Shown piece after piece: positions 1 through 8,197 of a stretch of DNA of 64,000 nt. Position 1 is the first letter of the stretch, and each line of letters opens with the position of its first letter. A program made the position numbers and the translations under genes. The notes beneath the pieces are model-generated. The model worked only from the letters and a program-made list of their open reading frames with translations, was not told the DNA's origin and ran no database searches. The stretch comes from Candidatus Saccharimonadota bacterium (GTDB taxonomy: Bacteria > Patescibacteriota > Saccharimonadia > Saccharimonadales > Saccharimonadaceae): positions 24,065 to 88,064 of the forward strand of contig VGLK01000004.1 in assembly GCA_016866755.1 (NCBI GenBank), given 5' to 3'.

Positions 1-503
1 GAAATAGCGAAGGTAAATAGTAACAAGATTCCAGCAATCATTAACCAATCGACAACATTTGCCGAACTTCGAAAACCTATTACCAAACCAGCAAGAATCA
101 TTACAACCGTTGATATGCTGTTACGGAAAAGATCGGATATAACATGGCCATTAAGAACGGCGATATTCGACATAGGTAGCGAGCGAAAACGATCGATGAT
201 ACCTTTTTGTAAATCGTTGCACACCGCAATTGCCGTAGTAGTAGAGCCAAATGCTACAGTCTGTACAATGATACCTGCCATTAAGAAATTTAAATAGCTA
301 ACGCCCGCAGGTAACGACGCTTCTATAGCACCGCCAAACACAGCCGCAAACAATACTAAAAACATTATAGGCTGAAAGAATGTACCCAGCAATTGATCGG
401 TGTTGCGAATAATGTGCGTACTACTACGTTTAATCATTACCGCAGAATCGATAAGCGATTGCACGACCCGCGGATACGAGTTGAATTTTAGTTTTGTTGC
501 CAC
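1..503 (-). CDS. ABC-2 type transporter permease (partial, C-terminus off window)
   Basis: Membrane half of a multidrug or polyketide-type ABC exporter of the DrrB/ABC-2 class. Reading the minus strand from a GTG at 503-501 gives at least 167 residues without a stop. They show an N-terminal cytoplasmic stretch, then hydrophobic segments (FFQPIMFLVLFAAVFGG, YLNFLMAGIIVQTVAFG) and the cytoplasmic IIDRFRSLPMS loop typical of ABC-2 permeases. The GTG shares its G with the TAG stop of the upstream ATPase gene, so the two are translationally coupled. The start is inferred from this overlap. The substrate cannot be told from sequence. Confidence 0.85.
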   Translation of the reverse strand, partial: MATKLKFNSYPRVVQSLIDSAVMIKRSSTHIIRNTDQLLGTFFQPIMFLVLFAAVFGGAIEASLPAGVSYLNFLMAGIIVQTVAFGSTTTAIAVCNDLQKGIIDRFRSLPMSNIAVLNGHVISDLFRNSISTVVMILAGLVIGFRSSANVVDWLMIAGILLLFTFAI

Positions 504-1453
504 TACTCTACTCCCTTTCCTTGTTTAGAAGTGATTGATAAAAATACGTCGTCGAGGGTTGGTTTGTGCAGCGCTAATGAGTCTACCGAAGCTTTAGCGG
601 CATTCAATTTTTCAAGCACCGCGCGCACGTCGTCATTTGGATTATCTACCGGCACCACAAGAGTAAGCTGAGCCTCATTTTCATTAAGTTGCATGCCAGT
701 AAGTGCATTTTTTGCTGCCCGATAAGGTTTTTTATTAGAAAAAACTAACTCTAAGCGGTCGCTTCCCATTTGATTTTTTAATTGTTTGGCTGTGCCCTCG
801 GCAGCCACTTTCCCGCCATCTATAAGCACAATATTGTCAGCCAATTGATCAGCCTCTTCAAGATATTGAGTAGTTAATAGAATGGTCGTACCCCCCTTCA
901 TTAGCTTGCGGATAATTTCCCACATGGCAATTCGTGAGCGCGGATCGAGCCCAGTTGTGGGTTCATCAAGAAAAATAATCGGCGGCGCAGCAATAAGGCT
1001 CACTGCTAAATCAAGCCGGCGGCGCATACCACCAGAATAAGTTTTAGCGGGACGATCAGCCGACGTTAACAGGTCAAAATCAGCTAGTAGCTCATTGGCA
1101 CGTTTTTTTGCACTCTGCCTGGTTAAACGATACAATCGTCCCATCATAACAAGATTTTCACGGCCCGTTAGTAATTCATCTACTGCCGCAGATTGCCCAG
1201 TCAAGCCAATAACGCTCCGCACCTTGTCGGCATCTTTAGCGGTATCAAATCCCTCTACGGTTACCTTGCCGCCATCTCGCGATAACAGTGTACTTAATAT
1301 ACGAACCGTGGTGGTTTTGCCAGCCCCGTTTGGCCCAAGCAATGCAAGCATAGTGCCACGCTCAACCTTAAAGCTGACACCCTTTAGTACTTCTGTTTTT
1401 CCATATGATTTGGTTAAGTTTTCTACCTCAATTGCCAACTTGCCTGCGCCCAT
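503..1453 (-). CDS. ABC transporter ATP-binding protein (DrrA-like)
   Basis: ATPase subunit that powers the permease encoded just downstream. Seen: Walker A GPNGAGKTT (residues 40-48), ABC signature YSGGM (139-143), Walker B IIFLDE (159-164) followed by PTTGLD, and a switch region LLTTQYLEEADQLAD. At 316 residues it matches the DrrA/CcmA-type size, with a C-terminal domain after residue 220 ending in the LDDVFLSIT motif typical of drug-export ATPases. A -10-like TATACT lies about 19 nt upstream, followed by GGGGAA before ATG. It overlaps the permease start by one base. Role: export of an unknown small molecule or lipid. Confidence 0.93.
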   Translation of the reverse strand: MGAGKLAIEVENLTKSYGKTEVLKGVSFKVERGTMLALLGPNGAGKTTTVRILSTLLSRDGGKVTVEGFDTAKDADKVRSVIGLTGQSAAVDELLTGRENLVMMGRLYRLTRQSAKKRANELLADFDLLTSADRPAKTYSGGMRRRLDLAVSLIAAPPIIFLDEPTTGLDPRSRIAMWEIIRKLMKGGTTILLTTQYLEEADQLADNIVLIDGGKVAAEGTAKQLKNQMGSDRLELVFSNKKPYRAAKNALTGMQLNENEAQLTLVVPVDNPNDDVRAVLEKLNAAKASVDSLALHKPTLDDVFLSITSKQGKGVE

Positions 1454-1580
1454 GCGATTCCCCGTCTAATTCAGTATAATCATAGCACAAACTCACCTTC
1501 TGCGTCTTTTGTAGTGCGTAATTAAAAGCTGAGTAATTATTCTTACTACGCCACATTGCTACGCGCGCTATACTACCTTT

Positions 1581-2465
1581 ATGAAAATTGGCTATCCTGT
1601 TACAAATTTGGGTCTTGGGCACAAATCAACGCATACGTTCCGTCTTGCATCTTTTTCGGAAGAATTATTCACTAAGGTCGTCAACCAAAACCTTGAATCC
1701 CTTAGGCAAACTTTAGAATGGAATGCAGCGCACGGATTACTGTTTTACCGTATAAGTTCTGGGTTGATTCCTTTTGCCTCGCACGCCAACATGACTATTA
1801 ACTGGCAACAAAAATTTAAAGAAGAATTTAAGCAAATTGGTGAGTTTATCCGCAATAATAATTTTAGGATATCGCTTCATCCTGGCCAATATGTAGTGCT
1901 CAATTCACCCAGCCAAAGCGTTTACCTAAACAGTGTACGCGAGCTAGAATATCACGCCGACATTCTAGACCTACTTGGCTTAGATTCGACGCATAAATTT
2001 CAGTTTCATATGGGCGGCGTGCATGGTGATAAAACAGCGAGTTTAAACCTGTTTGTTGAAAGGTACAAAGCCTTACCAGAAAAAGTCCGTCGCCGACTGG
2101 TTATTGAAAACGACGAACGCGTGGCCTGTTTAGATGACTGCCTGCAAATAAATCGCGCTTGCGGGATTCCCGTATTGTTCGATACGCTTCATCATCAAAT
2201 TTACAATACCGGCGAAACTCTTTTAAAAGGTCTGACTCTTGCCATGGCAACATGGGATATCAAGCGTGACGGCACGCCAATGATTGATTTTTCGACTCAA
2301 AATGATGCAAAAAAATCTGGCGCACACGCCCTTACGCTAGACGTAGATAAGTTTAGAAGTTTTGCTAAAAGTCTTAAGCATCGCGACATTGATATTATGC
2401 TAGAGATTAAAAACAAAGAGGCAAGCGCACTTCAGGCGCAAATCGTTCTGTCGTCGCTAGCGTAA
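1581..2465 (+). CDS. uvsE: UV DNA damage repair endonuclease UvsE (UVDE family)
   Basis: TIM-barrel endonuclease that nicks 5' of UV photoproducts and some other lesions to start an alternative excision repair pathway. The 294-residue protein has the family start (MKIGYPVTNLGLG), the RISSG segment, ISLHPGQYVVLNSP, FQFHMGGVHGDK, VIENDE and VLFDTLHHQIYN, which supply the His/Glu/Asp metal ligands known in UvsE. The length is normal for the family. TATACT at 1569-1574 is six bases before the ATG, so the mRNA should be leaderless. It is divergent from the ABC operon, and its 3' end overlaps the convergent Clp-like gene by 9 bases. Confidence 0.92.
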   Translation: MKIGYPVTNLGLGHKSTHTFRLASFSEELFTKVVNQNLESLRQTLEWNAAHGLLFYRISSGLIPFASHANMTINWQQKFKEEFKQIGEFIRNNNFRISLHPGQYVVLNSPSQSVYLNSVRELEYHADILDLLGLDSTHKFQFHMGGVHGDKTASLNLFVERYKALPEKVRRRLVIENDERVACLDDCLQINRACGIPVLFDTLHHQIYNTGETLLKGLTLAMATWDIKRDGTPMIDFSTQNDAKKSGAHALTLDVDKFRSFAKSLKHRDIDIMLEIKNKEASALQAQIVLSSLA

Positions 2466-4856
2466 CGCAAGCGTGCGTTCAACCTGCTCAGCACTTAATA
2501 CTATTTGCGACCCCGGCTGAGCTTCACCCGATAACATTTGTCGAGCAATCGTATTTTCAACCGCCCGCTGCACCATTCGACGCATTGGCCGAGCCCCTAG
2601 GCGCGGATCATAACCGGCGTCAACGAGCGCTTTTTTGGCAGCCTCTTCAAGTTGAATAGTAATACGTTGTGGCTCTAATGTTTTATTTATTCCCGCCAAA
2701 ATTAAATCAACAACCTGCAACAACTCTAATTTATCAAGCGGTCTAAATATAACAATTTCATCGAATCGGTTTAAAAACTCCGGACGAAACTGGTTTGATT
2801 GAATAAGCTCATCGGTAAACTGCTGTTCAAATTGCTCAAGTTTATAGCCGCGTTCAATATATTCACGAATTCTATCGGCACCTGCGTTAGAGGTGGCAAT
2901 AATAATTGCGTCTCTAAAACTTACCTCTTTGTTATTGATGTCGCGTAATACACCTTCGTCGAGTAGTTGTAGCAACGTAGTTAGCACCTGCGGGTGAGCC
3001 TTTTCAATTTCATCAAGCAGCACCACACTAAAAGGTTGTTTCATAATTTGCGCTGTCAGGCTCGAGCTATCTTGCGCGCCATCGGCTATGAGGCGAGTGA
3101 CATCTTCAGGGCGAACATACTCGTTAAGATCAAGTCGGATAAGGCGTTCTTCACCGCCAAAATATACGTCGGCTAGTGCCTTTGAGAGTTCAGTTTTTCC
3201 AACACCAGTTGGACCCAAAAATAGGAACGTACCAATTGGTCGGTTTTGATTACGAATACCCGACCGCGCCCTGCGCAGTGCATCGCTCACTACTTGTACG
3301 GCTCGTGTTTGATTTATCATTCGCCTGTGAATAAGATCTTCAAGATTAAGCAACGTACTCTTTTCGTCGCTCGTCGAGGCAGCCCCAACCTTAATGTCCA
3401 TTGTCTGTTCGATAGCTTGTTGAACCGAAGTCTTTGTAACAAAGCCGTCTTCGGCATAGGCGGCGGCTGTTTCAAGTAAACGTACCGCTCGGCCTGGCAT
3501 AACCATATCGTGTAAATACCGCTCACTCAACCGATACACCTCTTCTAACGCCTGATACATATAAGTGACTTTGCGCTGGTATTCATAAATAATTAATTGA
3601 TCTTGAAGAATATCCATTGTTTCTTGCTGACTAGCGGGTTTTACCATAATTCTGTTGAGTGCCCCAGCGAGCGAAGAGTTACGCTGTGAAATTTGTAAAA
3701 ATCGTTGTTCGTCCATGGCGAGTATAATGCGTAGTCTACCAGCCTCTAGGATTGGAAGAAGCAGATTAGACATATCAACCGAACCCACACCTTCCTCAAA
3801 AAACAGCTGAGCGTTATCTAAAAATACAATAACGTTTTTAGCCGAGTAAGCCTCGCCTAGCACTCGATTTACAAGATTTTCAAGCTCACCCCTGCCTGGT
3901 GCGCTCGAAATTAAAGCACTTGCGTCTAGAGTAAATATTTGTCGATACTTAAGGCTTGAGGGAATTTTGGCAACTGGATCAAGAATACGCTCGGCAAACA
4001 CGCGTACTAACGTTGATTTTCCACTCCCCTGCCCGCCAATTAAGGCAATATTCTGGCGTCCACCATTGCTAAAAGTTGCTAGCATTTGATCCACTATCGA
4101 GTGGTGAGCCTCAAGATCAACCGTCAGTTGACCGGCGGCTATTTGTTCACTAATGTTTGTTCCGAATCTTTGCAGAGTAGGTACATACCCAAACGACCAA
4201 TCCCGTGCCACACCGCCAGTTCGCTTTCTTCGCGAATGGTGCTTAACCTTTTGCTGCACATCTTCGTACCACCGAATACCGCTATATAGCGCCTCAATAT
4301 CGAGTGACATGTGCGCCAGTAAATCTTCGTGTCGATCAAACAACTCAACGAGCGCCACGGCAAATACTGCAGCCGTAATTTGCTCCGTGTTTAACTTTTG
4401 TGCAATAGTGTGTGCCATTTTAGTTAATGCCGGTAAGTCTGCTGGATCTTTCGATGAAATATTAAGCAGCAAATTTGGAGTTACGCCAAACCGCGCCGAC
4501 ATAAACTGACCACTCAACACTCGTCCTACTTGCTCGGCAACTGCATACGGCGAAAGTGGCTTATGCGGCGATAATCTACCCAATAAACCAACTTCTATCT
4601 GCCCATCAAGAGTAGTAGTCGAATTATCTACGGCTAAATTACGTAAGCCGTATTTCTCACAAGCCAGCACCATAACTGGCAGTGCGGCCAACCCAATAAG
4701 CAACCAACCAGCGGCAAACGAAAGTAGCAAAAAATAAATTCCTCCGGCCACAAGCCCAATGGCTGCAAAAAGTAAACCAGCACGCACCCACCAATTTATC
4801 GCTACCGCTAAGCGAGCCGCGCCAGCACGCGAACTTTTAAGGTTTAGCTCATTCAT
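2457..4856 (-). CDS. Membrane-anchored Clp-like protein with two AAA+ domains
   Basis: A 799-residue ClpA/ClpC-related protein. Start chosen at ATG 4856, which overlaps the stop of the upstream gene as ATGA; the open frame extends further but would run into that gene. Seen: two membrane segments near residues 27-66 in place of the usual Clp N-repeat; first AAA with Walker A GGQGSGKST (274-282) but Walker B FLDN (345-348), lacking the catalytic Glu; second AAA with GPTGVGKT (548-555) and LLDE (613-616), then C-terminal GARPMRRMVQ. The usual GYVG pore loop before the second Walker B is replaced by ADGAQDSS (591-598). No clear ClpP-docking [LIV]G[FL] loop is visible. It may be a remodelling ATPase at the membrane and not a ClpP unloader (inference). 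Confidence 0.85.
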   Translation of the reverse strand: MNELNLKSSRAGAARLAVAINWWVRAGLLFAAIGLVAGGIYFLLLSFAAGWLLIGLAALPVMVLACEKYGLRNLAVDNSTTTLDGQIEVGLLGRLSPHKPLSPYAVAEQVGRVLSGQFMSARFGVTPNLLLNISSKDPADLPALTKMAHTIAQKLNTEQITAAVFAVALVELFDRHEDLLAHMSLDIEALYSGIRWYEDVQQKVKHHSRRKRTGGVARDWSFGYVPTLQRFGTNISEQIAAGQLTVDLEAHHSIVDQMLATFSNGGRQNIALIGGQGSGKSTLVRVFAERILDPVAKIPSSLKYRQIFTLDASALISSAPGRGELENLVNRVLGEAYSAKNVIVFLDNAQLFFEEGVGSVDMSNLLLPILEAGRLRIILAMDEQRFLQISQRNSSLAGALNRIMVKPASQQETMDILQDQLIIYEYQRKVTYMYQALEEVYRLSERYLHDMVMPGRAVRLLETAAAYAEDGFVTKTSVQQAIEQTMDIKVGAASTSDEKSTLLNLEDLIHRRMINQTRAVQVVSDALRRARSGIRNQNRPIGTFLFLGPTGVGKTELSKALADVYFGGEERLIRLDLNEYVRPEDVTRLIADGAQDSSSLTAQIMKQPFSVVLLDEIEKAHPQVLTTLLQLLDEGVLRDINNKEVSFRDAIIIATSNAGADRIREYIERGYKLEQFEQQFTDELIQSNQFRPEFLNRFDEIVIFRPLDKLELLQVVDLILAGINKTLEPQRITIQLEEAAKKALVDAGYDPRLGARPMRRMVQRAVENTIARQMLSGEAQPGSQIVLSAEQVERTLALR

Positions 4857-5227
4857 ACCAACCAGCCCCCAGCCGTAGCAACCACACCGGCAATCGGAAA
4901 TACTGGCAGCAGCAACCAACCTATTAGCGCTACGGAAGCCAAAATCGATTGCAACACTACCCATACAATGCCAATAACAATTACAAACGACCTAAGCACT
5001 GCGCCAATTACCCGAGAAAACAACCTATCGGTGAAAGCCCGTAACTGCACCGGCAAAGGTCCGCGCACTCGTCCGGCAGAAATCTGTTTATATGGAGAAA
5101 AAAGAGTTCTTAAAAGAAGCGAAATAGAAAAATAATCAAGAGTCGCGCCGAGACGCTCGAGCTGCAGCCGAAACTGCGTACGCAAACCTCCGCTATACCA
5201 CCAAGAAAGCATGCTAAAAATATACAT
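4853..5227 (-). CDS. Small membrane protein, partner of the Clp-like ATPase
   Basis: Unrecognised 124-residue protein. It has an Arg-rich N-terminal half (FRLQLERLGATLDYFSI, LLRTLFSPYKQIS) and a long hydrophobic region from about residue 80 to the end that can make two membrane helices. Its TGA overlaps the ATG of the Clp-like gene by 4 bases, so they are co-translated and probably work together at the membrane. ATG 5227 is preceded by TACAAT ten bases upstream; an alternative ATG lies at 5212. No catalytic motif is visible, so no function is assigned. Confidence 0.75.
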   Translation of the reverse strand: MYIFSMLSWWYSGGLRTQFRLQLERLGATLDYFSISLLLRTLFSPYKQISAGRVRGPLPVQLRAFTDRLFSRVIGAVLRSFVIVIGIVWVVLQSILASVALIGWLLLPVFPIAGVVATAGGWLV

Positions 5228-5264
5228 AACCGCTTTTATTGTACCCTAGTCTTGTTCTATGCGC

Positions 5265-5270
5265 TATAAT
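5265..5270 (+). promoter_or_regulatory. -10 box of leaderless murT-gatD promoter
   Basis: TATAAT seven bases before the murT ATG at 5278. The expected transcription start falls on or next to the start codon, leaving no room for a Shine-Dalgarno site. No good -35 is visible. Confidence 0.7.
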
Positions 5271-5277
5271 AGAACGC

Positions 5278-6549
5278 ATGATTCGGCGAATAAGCACCCC
5301 TCTTGGAAAAGGCATAAAAACTATCAGCAAACTACGCGGCGGTGGCTCGGCGCTACCAGGCTTAGTTGTCGAGAAAATCGATCCAGATTTTTTACGACGC
5401 ACCCTTTCACAATTACCTAAAGGTGTGGTGTTAATATCTGGTACAAATGGTAAAACCACTACCACAAAAATGGTTGTCGAACTACTCGAATCTCAAGGAT
5501 TAAAAGTGCTCACCAACCGCTCTGGCAGCAACTTTGTGCGCGGCGTTATTGCCTCGCTACTTGAAAGTGTCGATATCCACGGTAAGCTTAACGCCGACAT
5601 TGCCGTCTTAGAATTAGATGAAGCTCATGCGGTTCATTTTGTAAAACAAGTCGCTCCAACTTACAGTTTGCTACTTAACGTTATGCGCGACCAACTCGAT
5701 AGATTTGGCGAAATTGACTACACTGCCGGTTTACTAACAAAAATTGCCCAAGCCACCACTGGGGCCGTGGTGCTTAACCGGGAAGATCAGCGCGTACGAA
5801 ACATCGCATCACTAACCTCTAGTTCTCAACCGCCAACATTTTTTGGATTGAGCGATGCTACACGTTCGCTTTTTCCAGATGACGATTCGCTTCGTAAACC
5901 CTCGCTTAGCGCCGAACCTTTGCCGCCCGCCTATGTCACCCTCGATGCGCTACACGGTCAAACTGCTACATTTTCAATTGGTACGCAGGTTCATACTCTT
6001 AATTTAAGATTAAGTGGTCTATATAATATTTACAACGCCGCAGCCGCACTCGCATTGGTAAGTAAAATTTGTAACGAAACTATTAAAACAGACGCACTCC
6101 TCTCTACGCTTTCCCAAATAACACCTGCCTTTGGCCGCGGCGAAACGTTTAGTGTAGACGGCCAGCCGCTCGAACTTGTGCTTGTTAAAAACCCCAGTGG
6201 CTTTCGCCTTGGCCTCAGCTCGTTTAACGCTAAAAATACCGCAACTATGATTGCCGTTAACGATAACTACGCCGACGGTCGCGACATGAGTTGGCTATGG
6301 GACGTGGAATTTAACAGCCTGCGCGAAGACGGCGTAGCCTGCGTGAGCGGTATTCGAGCCTACGACATGGCCCTACGACTGCAATACGACGAAGTAGAGA
6401 TCGGGCATGTGTCAACCGAACTGGAAAAAAGTTTGCGCCACTTTATACGTAGTAATTCTGGTACGCCAAAACGTATTTATTGTACCTACACCGCTATGCT
6501 TCAGTTACGACGCGAGCTGGCTAAGTTTACGAAAGTTGAGGCTATATAA
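5278..6549 (+). CDS. murT: Lipid II isoglutaminyl synthase, MurT subunit
   Basis: Mur-ligase-like subunit that, with GatD, amidates the alpha-carboxyl of D-Glu in the peptidoglycan stem to D-isoglutamine. Seen: P-loop ISGTNGKTTTT, LELDEAHA, the ATP-binding NVMRDQLDRFGE region, NREDQRV, and the C-terminal MurT_C/DUF1727 motifs KNPSGFRLGL, NDNYADGRD and SWLWDVEF; the latter region supplies the Asp that completes the GatD active site in characterised homologues. Start chosen at ATG 5278 after TATAAT, giving 423 residues. The four-Cys zinc ribbon of Firmicute MurT is not visible. Its TAA overlaps the gatD ATG (TAATG). Confidence 0.92.
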   Translation: MIRRISTPLGKGIKTISKLRGGGSALPGLVVEKIDPDFLRRTLSQLPKGVVLISGTNGKTTTTKMVVELLESQGLKVLTNRSGSNFVRGVIASLLESVDIHGKLNADIAVLELDEAHAVHFVKQVAPTYSLLLNVMRDQLDRFGEIDYTAGLLTKIAQATTGAVVLNREDQRVRNIASLTSSSQPPTFFGLSDATRSLFPDDDSLRKPSLSAEPLPPAYVTLDALHGQTATFSIGTQVHTLNLRLSGLYNIYNAAAALALVSKICNETIKTDALLSTLSQITPAFGRGETFSVDGQPLELVLVKNPSGFRLGLSSFNAKNTATMIAVNDNYADGRDMSWLWDVEFNSLREDGVACVSGIRAYDMALRLQYDEVEIGHVSTELEKSLRHFIRSNSGTPKRIYCTYTAMLQLRRELAKFTKVEAI

Positions 6550-7268
6550 TGAAAAAGTCACTTACACTAGTACAACTATACCCACGAGATATGAATATTT
6601 ACGGCGACACAGGCAACGTGCTAGTGGTTCAAAAACGCGCCGAATGGCACGGTTACGACGTTAACGTTATCGACTATAACCCCGAAGATGCTTTTCCGAG
6701 CGAAGTAGATATTGTTATTGGCGGCGGTGGACAAGACAGCGGACAGATTAAAATTCAACAAGACCTACAAGCGCTAGCGCCTACCCTAAAAACGCTCGCC
6801 AATAACGGCACACCCATGCTCATGGTTTGCGGCCTTTACCAACTATTTGGTAAGTTTTTTAAAACAGCCGGTGGCGAAATTATTCCCGGCATTAACATTA
6901 TGGATCACGAAACGCACGCCGGGCCAACGCGACTTATTGGCAACATTGTAACAAAAAGCCAGCAATTTGGAGACATAATTGGGTACGAAAATCATAGCGG
7001 ACAAACATTTTTGTCAAAGGGTCTTGCTGCACTTGGGCAGGTAATTAAGGGCGCCGGTAATAACGGACAAGATGCAAGCGAGGGCGCTCAATACAATAAT
7101 GTAATTGGCACGTATCTTCACGGTTCATTGCTACCTAAAAATCCGCAAATTGCCGATTTTCTTATTGAGCAAGCGGCTATAAACAAATACGGCGAGTTTA
7201 CGCCAAGCGTAATTGACGACCGGTTTGCCACTGCAGCCCGCAAAGTTGCAATTAGTCGGTCTCGTTAA
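6549..7268 (+). CDS. gatD: Lipid II isoglutaminyl synthase, glutaminase subunit GatD
   Basis: Class I glutamine amidotransferase (CobB/CobQ-like) that releases ammonia from glutamine for MurT. Seen: N-terminal LYPRDMNIYGDTGNV, GGGGQDSGQ, nucleophile Cys in MLMVCGLYQLFG, the YENHSG segment, and catalytic His in GTYLHGSLLPKNP. At 239 residues it has normal family length. The start codon overlaps the murT stop by one base, fixing the start and implying coupled translation and 1:1 complex formation. The 3' end overlaps the convergent NUDIX gene by 4 bases. Confidence 0.93.
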   Translation: MKKSLTLVQLYPRDMNIYGDTGNVLVVQKRAEWHGYDVNVIDYNPEDAFPSEVDIVIGGGGQDSGQIKIQQDLQALAPTLKTLANNGTPMLMVCGLYQLFGKFFKTAGGEIIPGINIMDHETHAGPTRLIGNIVTKSQQFGDIIGYENHSGQTFLSKGLAALGQVIKGAGNNGQDASEGAQYNNVIGTYLHGSLLPKNPQIADFLIEQAAINKYGEFTPSVIDDRFATAARKVAISRSR

Positions 7269-7663
7269 ACTGCCCTACTAGCAGCTCTCATAACAAAACT
7301 ACTATAATCACCAATATCTACGCTACCGTCGGCAATCTGACTAAGCTCCACCCATGAAATACTCGTAACCTCTTCTGGCTGAAGAGTAAATTTAGTCGAT
7401 TCGTCAATATAACCCATAAATCCTAAAACTAACTTTTTACCCGGTCGTAGCCAAAAATCAGTTCGTATAAGTCGCGTATCCGTAAGCCCAATTTCTTCCG
7501 CAAGTTCTCGCCGCACCGCAACATCTGGTGTTTCGTCCGCCTCCATATGCCCGCCCGGTAAACCAAACTTCCCCGGAGCTAACTCTACTATAACTACTTT
7601 AGTGCGCGATGGATTAAAGAGCGCCGCCTTACAAGAGACAGGCATAGTATAACGTTCTGACAT
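7265..7663 (-). CDS. NUDIX hydrolase (MutT-like)
   Basis: Small 132-residue pyrophosphohydrolase of the MutT/NUDIX superfamily. The Nudix box is clear: GGHMEADETPDVAV followed by RRELAEEIGL, matching Gx5Ex7REUxEExGU. An N-terminal strand (MPVSCKAALFNPSRTKVVIVELAPGKFG is split here only to point to residues 7-33) precedes it. It starts one base after the bcp stop (TAAT-ATG), so the two form an operon. The likely role is cleaning oxidised or non-canonical nucleotides, which fits an antioxidant neighbour, but the substrate is not shown. Confidence 0.88.
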   Translation of the reverse strand: MSERYTMPVSCKAALFNPSRTKVVIVELAPGKFGLPGGHMEADETPDVAVRRELAEEIGLTDTRLIRTDFWLRPGKKLVLGFMGYIDESTKFTLQPEEVTSISWVELSQIADGSVDIGDYSSFVMRAASRAV

Positions 7664-7664
7664 A

Positions 7665-8129
7665 TTAACCCTGTGCGGCCTGTAGCTCTTTCAAAGCCTC
7701 TACAACTTTTTCACCATAGCCAAGCGGAATAGCTTTGCTAAACACTTTTACAATTTGCCCTTTAGGATTGATAATAAATGTTTTACGCAAAATACCTTCG
7801 CGACCAAATTGCTTTTTGCCCCATGCGCCATATGCACGAATTACTTCGCCCTCCTTGTCACTTAATAACGTAAAATTAAGATTATATTTTTGCTTAAACG
7901 CTTCGTGCGCGGCAATATCGTCTTTCGACACGCCAATTACCTGAGCGCCCAGCTTGGTCAGCTCATCACGACTGTCGCGCAAACTACAGGCCTGCGCCGT
8001 ACAGCCTGGCGTGTTATCTTTAGGGTAAAAGTACAGCACCACCCATTTACCAAAATAGTTACTCAAACTTACAGTTGTCTTGTCTGTTGCTTGCAGTGAA
8101 AAATCTGGTGCAGGAAATGGTACATTCAT
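7665..8129 (-). CDS. bcp: Thioredoxin-dependent peroxiredoxin, Bcp/PrxQ type
   Basis: Thiol peroxidase that reduces hydrogen peroxide and organic peroxides. The active-site motif YPKDNTPGCTAQACSLRD carries the peroxidatic Cys and a resolving Cys five residues later, as in atypical 2-Cys Bcp. FPAPDFSLQ near the N-terminus, VIGVSKDD, and TFIINPKGQIVKVF near the end are family-typical. The 154-residue length is normal. TATACT (plus-strand 8137-8142) lies seven bases upstream of the ATG, predicting a leaderless transcript for the bcp-NUDIX pair. Confidence 0.93.
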   Translation of the reverse strand: MNVPFPAPDFSLQATDKTTVSLSNYFGKWVVLYFYPKDNTPGCTAQACSLRDSRDELTKLGAQVIGVSKDDIAAHEAFKQKYNLNFTLLSDKEGEVIRAYGAWGKKQFGREGILRKTFIINPKGQIVKVFSKAIPLGYGEKVVEALKELQAAQG

Positions 8130-8136
8130 ATCTCTT

Positions 8137-8142
8137 AGTATA
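8137..8142 (-). promoter_or_regulatory. -10 box of leaderless bcp promoter
   Basis: Minus-strand TATACT seven bases before the bcp ATG at 8129, one of many cases of this spacing in the window. Confidence 0.65.
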
Positions 8143-8197
8143 CTATTATTTTAGCGCTAAATGGCTAGCATTTTTGCAATTTATAGGGTACAATATT

